This document shows, piece after piece, positions 54,272 through 62,774 of a DNA stretch of 64,000 nt (position 1 is its first letter; every line of letters starts with the position of its first letter). The notes beneath the pieces are model-generated. The model was not told where the DNA came from. It worked only from the letters and a program-made list of their open reading frames with translations, and did not search any database. This DNA is from Chryseobacterium sp. VAUSW3. GTDB taxonomy: Bacteria; Bacteroidota; Bacteroidia; Flavobacteriales; Weeksellaceae. Where the stretch lies: contig NZ_NIUY01000002.1 in assembly GCF_002205795.1 (NCBI RefSeq), forward strand, positions 806,001 to 870,000, read 5' to 3'. A program made the position numbers and the translations under genes.

Positions 54272-54886
54272 TTAGTGATGGTAAACATCTTCATATTTCA
54301 CCCCAGCCTCAATTTTCACAGGTAAAAAATTCTCTTCAGGAACAATCGGGCAACTGTAATCGTAGGCATTGTAAGCACAGTAAGGTTGGTACGACTGGTT
54401 AAAATCAATAACGATCTCCTTCCCTTTCGGGATTCTTAAATCAAGATATTTTCCGCCGCCATAGGTATCGGTCCCGTTGGTTTCATCGCGGAACGGCAGG
54501 AAGAGATAATCCTCATAGCCGGGCGTCTTCACCAGATCCAGACTTTGGTAAATACTCAAAATGTAAGTAGCGCCGTTCAGTGCAAAAGTTGCTTTCCCAT
54601 ATTCTTTGTACGGCATTGTTTTTCCGGAAGACGTCGGCAGATCGAAAGGAACAGCATTTTCTGTTTTCGCAAACTGCGCGTTAATCCTGTATTTTAAATC
54701 GATCGGAAAGAACGGATGTTTAGTGAATTTGGTGTAATTATCGCCCCGCAAAGGAGTCTCTTTTTTATTCGTATACCCATCGTTGAGTTCTTTCTGGAAT
54801 TTTCTGATCTCCGCAATCTGTTTCTTTTCGGATTGGGAAAAGGCGAAGGTGGATATCAGCAGCAGGATTACCGTAAGTTTTTTCAT
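54272..54886 (-). CDS. DUF1684 exported protein
   Basis: Exported protein of 204 residues with signal peptide MKKLTVILLLISTFAFSQ. DUF1684 marks: FFPIDLKYRINAQF, LFLPFRDETNGTDTYGGGKYLD, and the C-terminal NQSYQPYCAYNAYDYSCPIVPEENFL with a cysteine pair, followed by LPVKIEAGVK. I start at the ATG directly before the signal peptide (54884-54886), nine codons after the longest frame. The family's activity is unknown. Adjacent to the small membrane-protein gene and a hypothetical gene on the same strand. Confidence 0.84.
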   Translation of the reverse strand: MKKLTVILLLISTFAFSQSEKKQIAEIRKFQKELNDGYTNKKETPLRGDNYTKFTKHPFFPIDLKYRINAQFAKTENAVPFDLPTSSGKTMPYKEYGKATFALNGATYILSIYQSLDLVKTPGYEDYLFLPFRDETNGTDTYGGGKYLDLRIPKGKEIVIDFNQSYQPYCAYNAYDYSCPIVPEENFLPVKIEAGVKYEDVYHH

Positions 54887-54954
54887 AATAAGCGAGGGTT
54901 TGGCATTCAGCACAGGAGATGGAATATGGCGTTAGGTTTTTTAAATTTTAGTCT

Positions 54955-55344
54955 TCACGAAATCTTTACACGGTACACATCGGTCGCGTTTCTCTTGATG
55001 TTTTTCACCAGGAAACCGCCTTCTTCAGGAATCTCTTCTCTTAAATCGAAGCTTCTGCATTCTTTCGGAAGTCCGGAAAAGATAAGGGTGAACCAGAAAT
55101 CTTTCAAAGGTGGCACGGGAGTCCAGTACGGGAAGAGGCTGATGTTTTCCTGATGAATAAGGTGGCTCTTGTGATGTAAGCGCTCATCAACCAGAAAAGT
55201 CGACTGCCAGATGCGGATTAAATTGCCAACATAAAAAGTTGCGGGATAACAGCAGTGCACAATCACCTGCTTCTCTTCCTGCACTTCGGTCTGAAGGGCT
55301 TCCAGTATTTCCTGGCAGATTTCGGGTTTGGTGATGGTGGGCAT
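54955..55344 (-). CDS. Hypothetical protein, 129 residues
   Basis: No domain is recognised. The protein is cytoplasmic in appearance: no signal, no membrane helix. It begins MPTITKPEICQEILEALQTE, a helix with acidic character, then VIVHCCYPATFYVGNLIRIW (two adjacent cysteines) and an Ile/Phe-rich centre ISLFPYWTPVPPLKDFWFTL, and ends FLVKNIKRNATDVYRVKIS. Compact single-domain size. It lies between the DUF1684 gene and mqo on the same strand (52 nt after mqo stop), with no clear operon partner. Confidence 0.6.
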   Translation of the reverse strand: MPTITKPEICQEILEALQTEVQEEKQVIVHCCYPATFYVGNLIRIWQSTFLVDERLHHKSHLIHQENISLFPYWTPVPPLKDFWFTLIFSGLPKECRSFDLREEIPEEGGFLVKNIKRNATDVYRVKIS

Positions 55345-55395
55345 TGGTGAAATTGATGAGTGATGAGCAGACGACAGTTAAATTAGTGGTTAAAC

Positions 55396-56901
55396 TTAAT
55401 AATCAAGCTCCAGTTTTTCTTTGGTGTAACTGCGTACCTGCGCGGTAAGTTCCGGATTGTCGGTCAGTTTCTGTCCGTAAGTGGGAATGATTTCGAGCAG
55501 CTTCTCTCTCCATTCATTCTGCAGCTTGTCGGGAAAACATTTCTCCAGCACCTGAATCATAGCATGTGCTGCAGTGGATGCACCGGGTGATGCGCCCAAA
55601 AGTGATGCAATGGTCCCGTTATGATTCACCACCACTTCAGTACCGAACTCGAGTTTTCCACCAAGTTCTTCGTCTTTCTTGATGATCTGCACGCGTTGTC
55701 CGGCTACTTTCAGCTCCCAGTCTTTTTCATTGGCATCCTTAATGAATTCCCTCAGATGCTGTACCCGCTGGGCTTTGGTCATGGCGACCTGTCTCACGAG
55801 GTACTGGGTTAAAGGCAGGTTATGCCACCACGCGCCAAACAGCGAGCGGATATTTTTGAAGTTAATACTTTCCGGTAGATCTAGGTAACTGCCTTCTTTT
55901 AGGAATTTCGTTGAAAAGCCAGCGAAAGGCCCGAAGAGCAAGGCTTTCTTGCCGTCGATTACCCGTAAGTCCAGATGCGGAACGCTCATTGGCGGTGCAT
56001 CTACGGAAGCCAGGGTGTACACTTTTGCGTGATGTTTTTCTACAAGTTCCGGATTATGGGACACCAGCCATTCTCCGGAAACCGGAAAACCACCGTAGCC
56101 TTCACTTTCAGGAATATCAGAACTTTCCAGCAGCGGCAATGCATAACCGCCGGCGCCGATAAATACAAAATCGGCCACTACTTCCTGGCTGTGCTGGTGA
56201 AGCCTGTCGCGCACTTCTACGGCCCATTTTCCGTCATCACGCAGTTCGAGTTCTTTGGCTTCATGATAAAGAAACACATCCACATTGGAATCATCTGCCA
56301 GAAAACGTCCCAGCTTTCTGGTAAGCGTGCCGAAATTCACATCGGTGCCCATATCCATTTTGGTAGCAGCCAGTATTTCGTGGCTGTTTCTTTTCTGCAT
56401 CACCAGAGGAATCCATTCGCGGAGCTGGTCGTGATTGGCAGTAAACTCCATCCCCTGAAAGAGGTGCGACTTAGTTATGGCTTCATGGCGTTTCTTCAGG
56501 AATTCTACATCCGAAGGCCCAAATACGAGACTCATGTGCGGGCACGATGTGATAAACTGTTTCGGACTCTGGATATATTCTTTCTTTACCAGATAAGCCC
56601 AGAACTGTTTGGAGATTTCAAACTGTTCTGCAATCTCTTCAGCTTTGGAAATATCGATACTGCCGTCTTCTTTTATGGGGGTATAATTAAGTTCACAGAA
56701 GGCGGAATGTCCTGTACCGGCGTTGTTCCACGCAGCTGAACTTTCCTGAGCAAAACGCCCCAGCCTTTCGAAAATAGCAATTTTAAGCCCCGGTTCGAAT
56801 TCGTGAAGCAGGGTTGCCAGCGTTGCACTCATAATTCCACCTCCAATAAGGATTACATCGTATTTGGGCTTGGGTGTTTTTTTGGTAAGAGAATCTGGCA
56901 T
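55396..56901 (-). CDS. mqo: Malate:quinone oxidoreductase
   Basis: Membrane-bound FAD enzyme that oxidises malate to oxaloacetate and reduces quinone, feeding the respiratory chain. The 501-residue protein begins with the FAD motif VILIGGGIMSATLATLLHEF (about 15-34). Other marks: SSAAWNNAGTGHSAFCELNY, FIGAGGYALPLLESSDI, and the C-terminal LLGASPGASTAAHAMIQVLE, all conserved in Mqo. It replaces or supplements malate dehydrogenase. Start MPDSLTKKTPKPKYD is the only ATG before the FAD motif. Confidence 0.95.
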   Translation of the reverse strand: MPDSLTKKTPKPKYDVILIGGGIMSATLATLLHEFEPGLKIAIFERLGRFAQESSAAWNNAGTGHSAFCELNYTPIKEDGSIDISKAEEIAEQFEISKQFWAYLVKKEYIQSPKQFITSCPHMSLVFGPSDVEFLKKRHEAITKSHLFQGMEFTANHDQLREWIPLVMQKRNSHEILAATKMDMGTDVNFGTLTRKLGRFLADDSNVDVFLYHEAKELELRDDGKWAVEVRDRLHQHSQEVVADFVFIGAGGYALPLLESSDIPESEGYGGFPVSGEWLVSHNPELVEKHHAKVYTLASVDAPPMSVPHLDLRVIDGKKALLFGPFAGFSTKFLKEGSYLDLPESINFKNIRSLFGAWWHNLPLTQYLVRQVAMTKAQRVQHLREFIKDANEKDWELKVAGQRVQIIKKDEELGGKLEFGTEVVVNHNGTIASLLGASPGASTAAHAMIQVLEKCFPDKLQNEWREKLLEIIPTYGQKLTDNPELTAQVRSYTKEKLELDY

Positions 56902-56988
56902 AACGGTATTCTTTTATTTTAAAAGCAAAGGATTAATTTTTAAAAAGTGTTGAAATATAAAAAAATCGGGGTTTATTGGTGATCAGTG

Positions 56989-57996
56989 TCAGTTCAGTTT
57001 CGTCGTGAGTTTGCGGAACTGTTTCTCGGCGTTTTTCCCTTCGTAAAGGATGGCGTAAATCGTATCGATAATCGGCGTCTTCATCTTCTTCTCTTTTGCC
57101 GTTTTGTAAATGGAATCTGCTGCGTAATACCCTTCAGCAATCATGTTCATCGACTGGATGGCCGATTTTACGGTATAGCCTTTCCCGATCAGGTTCCCCA
57201 AACTTCGGTTTCTTGAAAACAGCGAGTAAGCAGTTACCAGTAAGTCGCCCAGATAGGCACTTTCATTCACATCACGCGGCATCTCATGGATTCCTTCCAG
57301 AAACACTTCCATTTCGCGGATGGCATTGGATACAAAAACCGCGGTGAAGTTGTCGCCATATCCCAGTCCGCTCGCGATACCGGCACCGATGGCATAAATA
57401 TTTTTAAGAATCGCGCTGTACTCATTCCCCAGGATATCGCAACTGCAGTTCACTTTGATAAAATGGGAGGCGAACTTATTGTGAAGCATCTTTTTATGAT
57501 CCTCTACCGTAGCAATGGTAAGGTAAGAAAGCCTTTCCATGGCCACCTCTTCTGCATGACACGGCCCTGCAATTACAGCCTGGTTGCGGAACCCAATCTT
57601 GAATTCATCGCGCAGATAATGGGCCACTACATCATTTACTTTCGGTACGATACCCTTGATGGCGGAAACGAAGATTTTGTCGCTGTAATCGCAGGTCATT
57701 TTCTCTAAGGTATCCGACAGGTAAATGGAGGGTGTTGCCAACACTATAATATCACAGGCTGAGACCAGTTCGTTGATATCGGTGGTAAGTTTCAGGGATT
57801 TAATATCAAACCTTACCGCGGTAAGATAATTGGGGTTGTGGTGCCGCAGCTCTATCGCTCCTTTTACAAATTCGTTACGTACACACCAGTGCACCACTTT
57901 GCAGTTTTCTGTAAGCATCTTCACAATAGCAGTCGCAAAACTGCCGCTCCCTACCACGCCTACCACCTGTTCAGGCGTTTCTTCTTTTTTAGCCAT
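56989..57996 (-). CDS. gpsA: Glycerol-3-phosphate dehydrogenase (NAD(P)+)
   Basis: Makes sn-glycerol-3-phosphate from dihydroxyacetone phosphate for phospholipids. The 335-residue protein has the Rossmann motif VGVVGSGSFATAIVKML (about 11-27), the catalytic-Lys region FVSAIKGIVP and the C-terminal NEYSAILKNIYAIGAGIASG with the substrate lysine. The start is the ATG at 57994-57996 (MAKKEETPEQ): the longer frame upstream begins at a TTG beyond the promoter that I identify at 58014-58043, so it cannot be translated from that message. Length of 335 is normal for GpsA. Confidence 0.95.
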   Translation of the reverse strand: MAKKEETPEQVVGVVGSGSFATAIVKMLTENCKVVHWCVRNEFVKGAIELRHHNPNYLTAVRFDIKSLKLTTDINELVSACDIIVLATPSIYLSDTLEKMTCDYSDKIFVSAIKGIVPKVNDVVAHYLRDEFKIGFRNQAVIAGPCHAEEVAMERLSYLTIATVEDHKKMLHNKFASHFIKVNCSCDILGNEYSAILKNIYAIGAGIASGLGYGDNFTAVFVSNAIREMEVFLEGIHEMPRDVNESAYLGDLLVTAYSLFSRNRSLGNLIGKGYTVKSAIQSMNMIAEGYYAADSIYKTAKEKKMKTPIIDTIYAILYEGKNAEKQFRKLTTKLN

Positions 57997-58013
57997 AATG
58001 ATCAGTTGATTTA

Positions 58014-58043
58014 CAAAGATACGAAAGTGCGGAACTAAACAAA
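58014..58043 (-). promoter_or_regulatory. gpsA promoter (TTTG-N18-TATCTTTG)
   Basis: On the minus strand, TTTG (58040-58043) and TATCTTTG (58014-58021) with an 18-nt spacer, 17 nt before the start codon. Confidence 0.6.
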
Positions 58044-58158
58044 AGATTTGCAACGAAAATAAAACCGGTCATTTTTTATTAAATCATTAACATTTTCTTC
58101 AGAATCTTTAATAATAGATTGACATCTAAAGCTTTATATGCGATTAAATATTTTTATT

Positions 58159-58166
58159 TATTTTTG
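58159..58166 (+). promoter_or_regulatory. -7 element (TATTTTTG) for M23 peptidase gene
   Basis: TATTTTTG fits TAnnTTTG, 41 nt before the ATG at 58208, within an AT-rich divergent spacer shared with gpsA. Confidence 0.4.
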
Positions 58167-58207
58167 CATCCGAAAAATTAAGAATTAAAGTACCCCAACT
58201 CTAAAGA

Positions 58208-59122
58208 ATGAAGAATTTTTTAAGCAACAAAAAGAAAGTAAACGTGCTTTTAGGCGCATTTTTACTCATTATTTTTGGACAGGCACTGTTTATTGGCAAA
58301 CTCTACTCAGAGAAAGATGATAAATCCTATGAAGTGAATCTGGTAAAGATCAATACCCAGAAAGACAGTGTGGATTACCTGGAAATGAAGAACAACCTCG
58401 CCCTGGTAGATTATACGGTAAGAGAACTGAACTCATTTCTTGCTGCCAAAGACATTACCGACGGTAAAATTGCCACCCTGGCGCAGGACAGCATCTCGAA
58501 TGCCGTATATCTTGCCAAGCAGACCAACCGCTATAGCCAATACCTGATGGATCTGCAGAACAAACTGCAGCAGGTGCCGCTGGGTAACCCAACCGAAGGT
58601 TATATTTCCTCGAATTTCGGGAAAAGAATCAACCCGATCCCGGTAAGAAATATTCTGCTCGCATCGTTACCGCCCGCGAAAAAAGAAACCACCGCTGAAC
58701 CGCAGTACACTGAGGAAAAAGACAGCGCCGGAAACATCATTAGAAAAACACTGGTAAAAGCACCGGAAGCGAAGAACGAAAAGAATAACCCACCTGCTGA
58801 ACCGGAGCAGATTCAGTTCCACAAAGGGATGGATTTTGCGGTGGCGTACGGCACCGATGTACGTGCTGCGGCAAGAGGCACCGTGATTTTCGCAGGCCAG
58901 AAAGGCGGATACGGAAACTGCGTGATCCTTTCCCACGGCAACGGTCTTGCCACGCTATACGGACACCTTTCAACCATCAGCGTGAAAGCCAACGAAACGG
59001 TAGAAGTAAATCAGGTAATCGCGAAGTCTGGTAATTCCGGACGTTCTACAGGACCTCATCTTCACTACGAAGTGCACAAAAACAATACACCGGTAAATCC
59101 AAAACTCTTCATGAGTCTTTAG
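58208..59122 (+). CDS. M23-family (LytM) metallopeptidase
   Basis: Membrane-anchored peptidoglycan endopeptidase or its regulator, 304 residues. An N-terminal helix (VNVLLGAFLLIIFGQALFIG, about 10-29) anchors it facing the periplasm, followed by a coiled-coil region (about 38-125) and the LytM domain: HKGMDFAVAYGTDVRAAARG with the zinc His and Asp, VILSHGNGLATLYGHLSTIS and HLHYEVHKN, i.e. all zinc ligands. So catalysis is possible, unlike degenerate EnvC-type members. Domain order (anchor, coiled coil, LytM) resembles septum or envelope regulators. Own promoter; a terminator follows. Confidence 0.87.
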   Translation: MKNFLSNKKKVNVLLGAFLLIIFGQALFIGKLYSEKDDKSYEVNLVKINTQKDSVDYLEMKNNLALVDYTVRELNSFLAAKDITDGKIATLAQDSISNAVYLAKQTNRYSQYLMDLQNKLQQVPLGNPTEGYISSNFGKRINPIPVRNILLASLPPAKKETTAEPQYTEEKDSAGNIIRKTLVKAPEAKNEKNNPPAEPEQIQFHKGMDFAVAYGTDVRAAARGTVIFAGQKGGYGNCVILSHGNGLATLYGHLSTISVKANETVEVNQVIAKSGNSGRSTGPHLHYEVHKNNTPVNPKLFMSL

Positions 59123-59139
59123 AAAATACCCATACTGCT

Positions 59140-59170
59140 AAAACGCTCTGCACCTGCAGGGCGTTTTTTT
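59140..59170 (+). terminator. Intrinsic terminator after M23 gene
   Basis: Arms AAAACGCTCTGC / GCAGGGCGTTTT (one G-U pair) around ACCT with T-run, 18 nt past the stop. Confidence 0.8.
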
Positions 59171-59387
59171 ATTGCGCTACTTTTAGGAGAGCTGTTAAAA
59201 TAAAGGCTCTAACAACAAAAAATGTTTACAACCGACAAATATTTATTATTTTTACACTTCCTGATTTCACAGCAGCTGATGTTTTCATCATCATTCCCAA
59301 AACTGCTGTTTTCTGCCCATTAAATCCTTGAAAACGACTTACAGCAAAGACTTAGCTGAGGTTGAGCCGTAGTTGACCTATAATCTG

Positions 59388-59464
59388 TATATCCTATCTA
59401 TATCCTTTCTATATCCTTTCTATATCCATTGTATATCCACTGTATATCCACTGTTCGTATACTG
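59388..59464. repeat. 11-bp tandem repeat (TATATCCxxxx)
   Basis: Six consecutive 11-mers sharing TATATCC: 59388 (TATATCCTATC), 59399 and 59410 (TATATCCTTTC), 59421 (TATATCCATTG), 59432 and 59443 (TATATCCACTG), then a degenerate seventh (TTCGTATACTG). The period of about one helical turn puts all units on the same DNA face. It is not a multiple of three and lies outside convincing coding sequence. Confidence 0.8.
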
Positions 59465-59661
59465 TTCGATGTTGGAGGGTTTTTCAGACTCAGTAAATCC
59501 GGTTGAGACGGCTGAGAATTTCTTCCGTTTTTGAGCTTGTTGCAGTCATCCATCACCCATAAAGATTCAATATCCCTAAATTTTTTGCACGCTTTTGACC
59601 AGCTTTCACCCGTCAGCCTTTTGTTCCTTTTGCGGTAAACGTTCGGCAGCGTCAGTTGATG
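59398..59661 (-). pseudogene. Possible remnant reading frame, 87 codons without a usable start
   Basis: A minus-strand open frame of 87 codons reads protein-like at its N-terminal part (LPNVYRKRNKRLTGESWSK, CKKFRDIESLWVMDDCNK) but has no ATG until codon 37 and runs into the 11-bp tandem repeat at its 3' end. Composition fits a decayed gene or a repeat-associated frame. I recognise no family; it could also be chance. Confidence 0.25.
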
Positions 59662-59737
59662 TCAGGCGTTACGGTTTGCCTTTTTGCAGGATTCGGCAAA
59701 ATGAGTATCTTTAAAACTTACATTTTAAAAATTATTT

Positions 59738-60703
59738 ATGTCCTTAACATTTTTACTTCTTGTCCTCATCGCCCTTGTGGTGACCATCGGAATCATTACC
59801 AAAAAACTTGATATCCTCACCTACTCCCCGCCCGATAAAAACGGGAAACAGATGCCCAACGGCGTGAAATGGAAGCCCGTCACCTTTATTCTGCTCGCAG
59901 CCCTCGCGGCACTCATACAGCCCATGAATTACGACGTGATCAGCGTGGGACACAAAGGCCTGCTCATCAACTTACTCGGCGACCGGAGAGGCGTTTCCGA
60001 TACCGAAGAAGTTTCGGGGGTGGTGTTCTACAACAAATACACCCAGGAAATTCAGGAAATTCCGCTCGACCAGCGACATATCGAATATCCGGAATCCATT
60101 ATTGTTGCCAAAGGCGGGTTCCCCTGCCCGATCAAGCCTTCGTTCAACTATTCGGTGAAGGAATCTACGGCCTCGGATATGTTTACGAACCTGAGGTCTA
60201 CCTACAAGAAAGGCGGACTGGAAGCCATTCAGGACGGGTGGCTGAACAATGCCATCATCGGGGCCATCAATGATGTGGCGAACCGGCATTCGATTGATTA
60301 CCTTTTCAACAACCGCGAAACTTATGAAGCGGAAATCCTGTCGGAAGTGAATAAAAGAATCGGAAAATGGTTTATGGTTTCGCAGCTGAAAACCAATATC
60401 CAGCCTCCGAAAGCCATCCGCCAGTCGATTGAAGACAAGGCAACTGCCGATGCTGATGCGATTAAAGCGGAAGCACAGGCACGTGTCGCGCAGGCCGATG
60501 CACAGCGTAAAATCCAGCTGGCGAAAGGAGATTCAGCCTCTATTGTGATCCGGGCGCAGGCCGATGCCAAGGCGATCAGCCTGAAGCAGCAGGAAATTAC
60601 GCCCACTTATGTGGAATACCAGCGCGTCCTGAAATGGGACGGCGTAATGCCGACGACTACGCTTGGAAGCGGGAGTGGGACGTTGTTAAATTTGGGGAAA
60701 TAG
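59738..60703 (+). CDS. SPFH/Band 7 (prohibitin-like) membrane protein
   Basis: Membrane-anchored scaffold protein of 321 residues. Two hydrophobic N-terminal segments (about 3-20 and 47-62) are followed by the SPFH domain (about 65-240; VGHKGLLINLLGDRRGVSDT, FNYSVKESTASDMFTNL) and a helical tail rich in Ala, Asp and Lys (AEAQARVAQADAQRKIQLAK) that forms coiled coil, then a Gly-rich end. This layout is that of flotillin/prohibitin-type proteins that form rings in the membrane, often with proteases or lipid domains. No NfeD partner gene is adjacent. Codon use is more GC-rich than neighbours on both sides. Confidence 0.85.
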   Translation: MSLTFLLLVLIALVVTIGIITKKLDILTYSPPDKNGKQMPNGVKWKPVTFILLAALAALIQPMNYDVISVGHKGLLINLLGDRRGVSDTEEVSGVVFYNKYTQEIQEIPLDQRHIEYPESIIVAKGGFPCPIKPSFNYSVKESTASDMFTNLRSTYKKGGLEAIQDGWLNNAIIGAINDVANRHSIDYLFNNRETYEAEILSEVNKRIGKWFMVSQLKTNIQPPKAIRQSIEDKATADADAIKAEAQARVAQADAQRKIQLAKGDSASIVIRAQADAKAISLKQQEITPTYVEYQRVLKWDGVMPTTTLGSGSGTLLNLGK

Positions 60704-60790
60704 GCGCAATTTGAAAAAACTAAGCGCAGAGAAGATTCGATGCAGTCAGATTTGAGTAGCGAGATATGTTTATTACATTCAAAACATGCT

Positions 60791-60833
60791 AACTATAGTC
60801 TGTTGCTCATTCTGTATACTACGATTAGCTTTA
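60791..60833 (+). promoter_or_regulatory. Candidate controller operator and promoter of the restriction operon
   Basis: AACTATAGTC (60791-60800) is an 8-bp palindrome (ACTATAGT) like known C-protein boxes. Downstream lie GTATAC (60814-60819) and TAGCTTTA (60826-60833), 7 of 8 to the -7 consensus, with TTG at 60802-60804 as a weak -33. The palindrome lies just upstream of the promoter, where a controller could activate its own operon. Confidence 0.5.
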
Positions 60834-60850
60834 CAAATCAACCATAAAGA

Positions 60851-61063
60851 ATGGACGACACAAAAAAAATACTTATAGACTTTGGAAATAAAGTTAGACA
60901 ACTCCGAAAGATTAAGAATATTTCGCAGGAGGAACTAGCGCACAAGGCCGATTTACATAGAACGTATATTGGGATGATTGAAAGAGCAGAAAAAAATATC
61001 ACTCTTATAAATGTGCAAAAAATGGCCAATGCTCTGGAGGTGGATATTAAAGAATTATTTTAA
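60851..61063 (+). CDS. Small XRE-family regulator (putative restriction-modification controller, C protein)
   Basis: A 70-residue helix-turn-helix protein: KVRQLRKIKNISQEELAHKA and DLHRTYIGMIERAEKNITL, whose turn and the ending ALEVDIKELF match C-protein regulators of type II restriction-modification systems in size and in the HRTYIGMIERAEKNIT helix. C proteins bind as dimers and give a delay so that methylation precedes cutting. It overlaps the next gene by one base (TAATG), and its palindromic candidate operator lies 50-60 nt upstream. The start is the ATG at 60851. Confidence 0.85.
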   Translation: MDDTKKILIDFGNKVRQLRKIKNISQEELAHKADLHRTYIGMIERAEKNITLINVQKMANALEVDIKELF

Positions 61064-62175
61064 TGGCATTATCAAATATTTTTAAGTTTACGCAAGGATT
61101 AGGACAGGGAGGTCATCAGATTGGCAGAAAGGTGGGAGATGCCATCGAAATTCTAATTTTGGGACTACTACACAGCAACAGCGATCTTACTCGTTTTCTA
61201 GTTGTTGAAGATGGGGTTGAAGGAGCAACATCAGCAAAACACAAAGTAGAATTCTCTTTCTACAATTTAGATACCGAGGGAACACCTTTAAAAAGCACAT
61301 CTGAGCAACTTTTTGGCATAATAGAATGTAAAAAGGTTGGAGTTGAACAAACTATAAAACAAAGCTTCAAAGTATTTAATGCTGCGAATCCTCAATTTGA
61401 TATTTCCGAAGGTTATAGTTTCGTAATGTCTCCAACTTGTCGCTCATACAAATGGCTTATCCATGTCAATGCCATCAACGATGGGTCAGAGAATAACATC
61501 AAAATAAAGGTTAATAAAATAATTTCCCCAGAACACATTGAAACCACAGAGCACATAATACAAGTTGAGGCAGGAACTCAAATTTTATTTGCGACGGATA
61601 TTTCGAATAACTTCCATCTGAAATTCTCAAATGAATCGCTCTCAGAAATAGAAGACCCATTAAATAAATGTATAATTCTTCAGATAATAACGGTTACAGA
61701 TAATCAGATAAAGAAAATTAATGTAAACGAGGCACTTGCAGGTCCCCAAACCCCAGAGAAAGCAAAACAAGCTAGCTTTGTATCATTAGACGTACGCAAA
61801 AAGGTGCTCGGTTCATTTGATAAAAATGGTGATGATAGCTTCATCTCCGTACTAGTAATAGGGGAAGCAGGTCACTGGGAAGAGAAATCCCGCTCAATGG
61901 TTAGATTGTGTAACGATCATAATTTATACATTCCAGATGAAATCATAGTTTCTTTATTTACATCATTTAAAGAAAAATTTGGAGATCGGTACCAATCATT
62001 AATCACAAAATCAAACTATCTTTTTAATGACGACGTGAAAAATGCGGTAGATGAATTACTTACAGCAAACGATTTCAAAATTTTAAGAGAACTAGACACA
62101 GACTCATATGTTAAATTTGCTTATTTAAATTCAGACGGAAAAAACAAACTCAGAATAATTCCTTTTGAAAATTAA
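61063..62175 (+). CDS. Putative type II restriction endonuclease (PD-(D/E)xK-like)
   Basis: I do not recognise a named family. The 370-residue protein has an N-terminal helix (GRKVGDAIEILILGLLHS), then KHKVEFSFYNLD (Glu63) and LFGIIECKKVGVEQ (Glu88-x-Lys90), spaced as in PD-(D/E)xK nucleases: an acid on one strand and E-x-K on the next. The remainder is beta-rich (residues 130-240) with a helical end, possibly the DNA-recognition part. Position after a C-protein gene and opposite a methyltransferase gene, with 1-nt overlap at the start and 4-nt overlap at the end, supports a restriction enzyme. Low-GC codon use unlike the SPFH neighbour suggests transfer. Confidence 0.68.
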   Translation: MALSNIFKFTQGLGQGGHQIGRKVGDAIEILILGLLHSNSDLTRFLVVEDGVEGATSAKHKVEFSFYNLDTEGTPLKSTSEQLFGIIECKKVGVEQTIKQSFKVFNAANPQFDISEGYSFVMSPTCRSYKWLIHVNAINDGSENNIKIKVNKIISPEHIETTEHIIQVEAGTQILFATDISNNFHLKFSNESLSEIEDPLNKCIILQIITVTDNQIKKINVNEALAGPQTPEKAKQASFVSLDVRKKVLGSFDKNGDDSFISVLVIGEAGHWEEKSRSMVRLCNDHNLYIPDEIIVSLFTSFKEKFGDRYQSLITKSNYLFNDDVKNAVDELLTANDFKILRELDTDSYVKFAYLNSDGKNKLRIIPFEN

Positions 62176-62762
62176 TCATTAGTAAACTGCAAAGTCAAAT
62201 TATTATCAATACCTATTGGTAAATCTCTCAGAGGCCTTATATCTATAACAGCTCCATACTTTAAAAAATGATTAAAGAAATCATCATATCTTTCACCCCA
62301 ATAAATTAAGCAACAAGACATTGGCGCACCCTTTCCAGTATCTTTACCATCTTCCAAAAATTTAAGTCTTGTATCGTATAATAAGCAAATCGCCGATGCT
62401 TTAGGGTACACATAGTTTTTCCAATGTCCAGTATTAGTAGCAACCGGCACTAATGCTATTACTTCAGACCCATGTATTTCTGAAGCATCACTACATCTTT
62501 TCAACCAATTTTTTATCGTGGTCTTTCGTACCTTATCCGAACCGTATGGCGGATTGACATAGATTGTAGGAAAATTCCACGAATCAAATAAGCCATCATT
62601 TTGCGGCAGAATGTATTCTACATTAGCATTTACTATCGAATATTTGTTAGAACATGGATCCAATGCAATATTCCCATTAAAAAAATCCTTCACGGCTTTA
62701 ACATACTTTTTCGGTGTGCCCCAACTCTGACTTTGTGTATTTTGTGTTCTTCCTGCACTCAT
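62172..62762 (-). CDS. Phage-type DNA N6-adenine methyltransferase
   Basis: SAM-dependent adenine methyltransferase, 196 residues, of the compact phage Dam-like group. Motifs: SWGTPKKYVKAVKDFF at the start, LDPCS (34-38, SAM site), and the catalytic NPPYG (70-74) in IYVNPPYGSDKVRKTTIKNW. Other family marks are VIALVPVATNTGHWKNYVY and RLKFLEDGKDTGKGAP. It converges on the nuclease gene with a 4-nt overlap and has its own promoter, so both can be tuned separately. I use the ATG at 62760-62762 (MSAGRTQNTQ); the TTG upstream lies in the -7 element. Recognition sequence unknown. Confidence 0.86.
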   Translation of the reverse strand: MSAGRTQNTQSQSWGTPKKYVKAVKDFFNGNIALDPCSNKYSIVNANVEYILPQNDGLFDSWNFPTIYVNPPYGSDKVRKTTIKNWLKRCSDASEIHGSEVIALVPVATNTGHWKNYVYPKASAICLLYDTRLKFLEDGKDTGKGAPMSCCLIYWGERYDDFFNHFLKYGAVIDIRPLRDLPIGIDNNLTLQFTND

Positions 62763-62774
62763 AACAAAAATGAT

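Larger units (their letters stand above)
59171..59737. other. Gene-poor stretch between the M23 and SPFH genes
   Basis: The spacer 59123-59737 has no convincing gene. It holds the M23 terminator, the 11-bp tandem repeat (59388-59464) and a decayed-looking open frame on the minus strand. The rest is ordinary in base composition with no RNA gene or long inverted repeat I can see. A G+C-richer strip at 59620-59690 directly precedes the SPFH gene. Confidence 0.5.

Noticed and set aside
57997-58053. Longer N-terminus of GpsA
   Set aside because: The start would be a TTG beyond the identified promoter.
60851-62175. Toxin-antitoxin (HipBA-like) pair instead of restriction system
   Set aside because: The second protein has no kinase motifs but an E-x-K nuclease-like core, and a DNA methyltransferase gene lies opposite.
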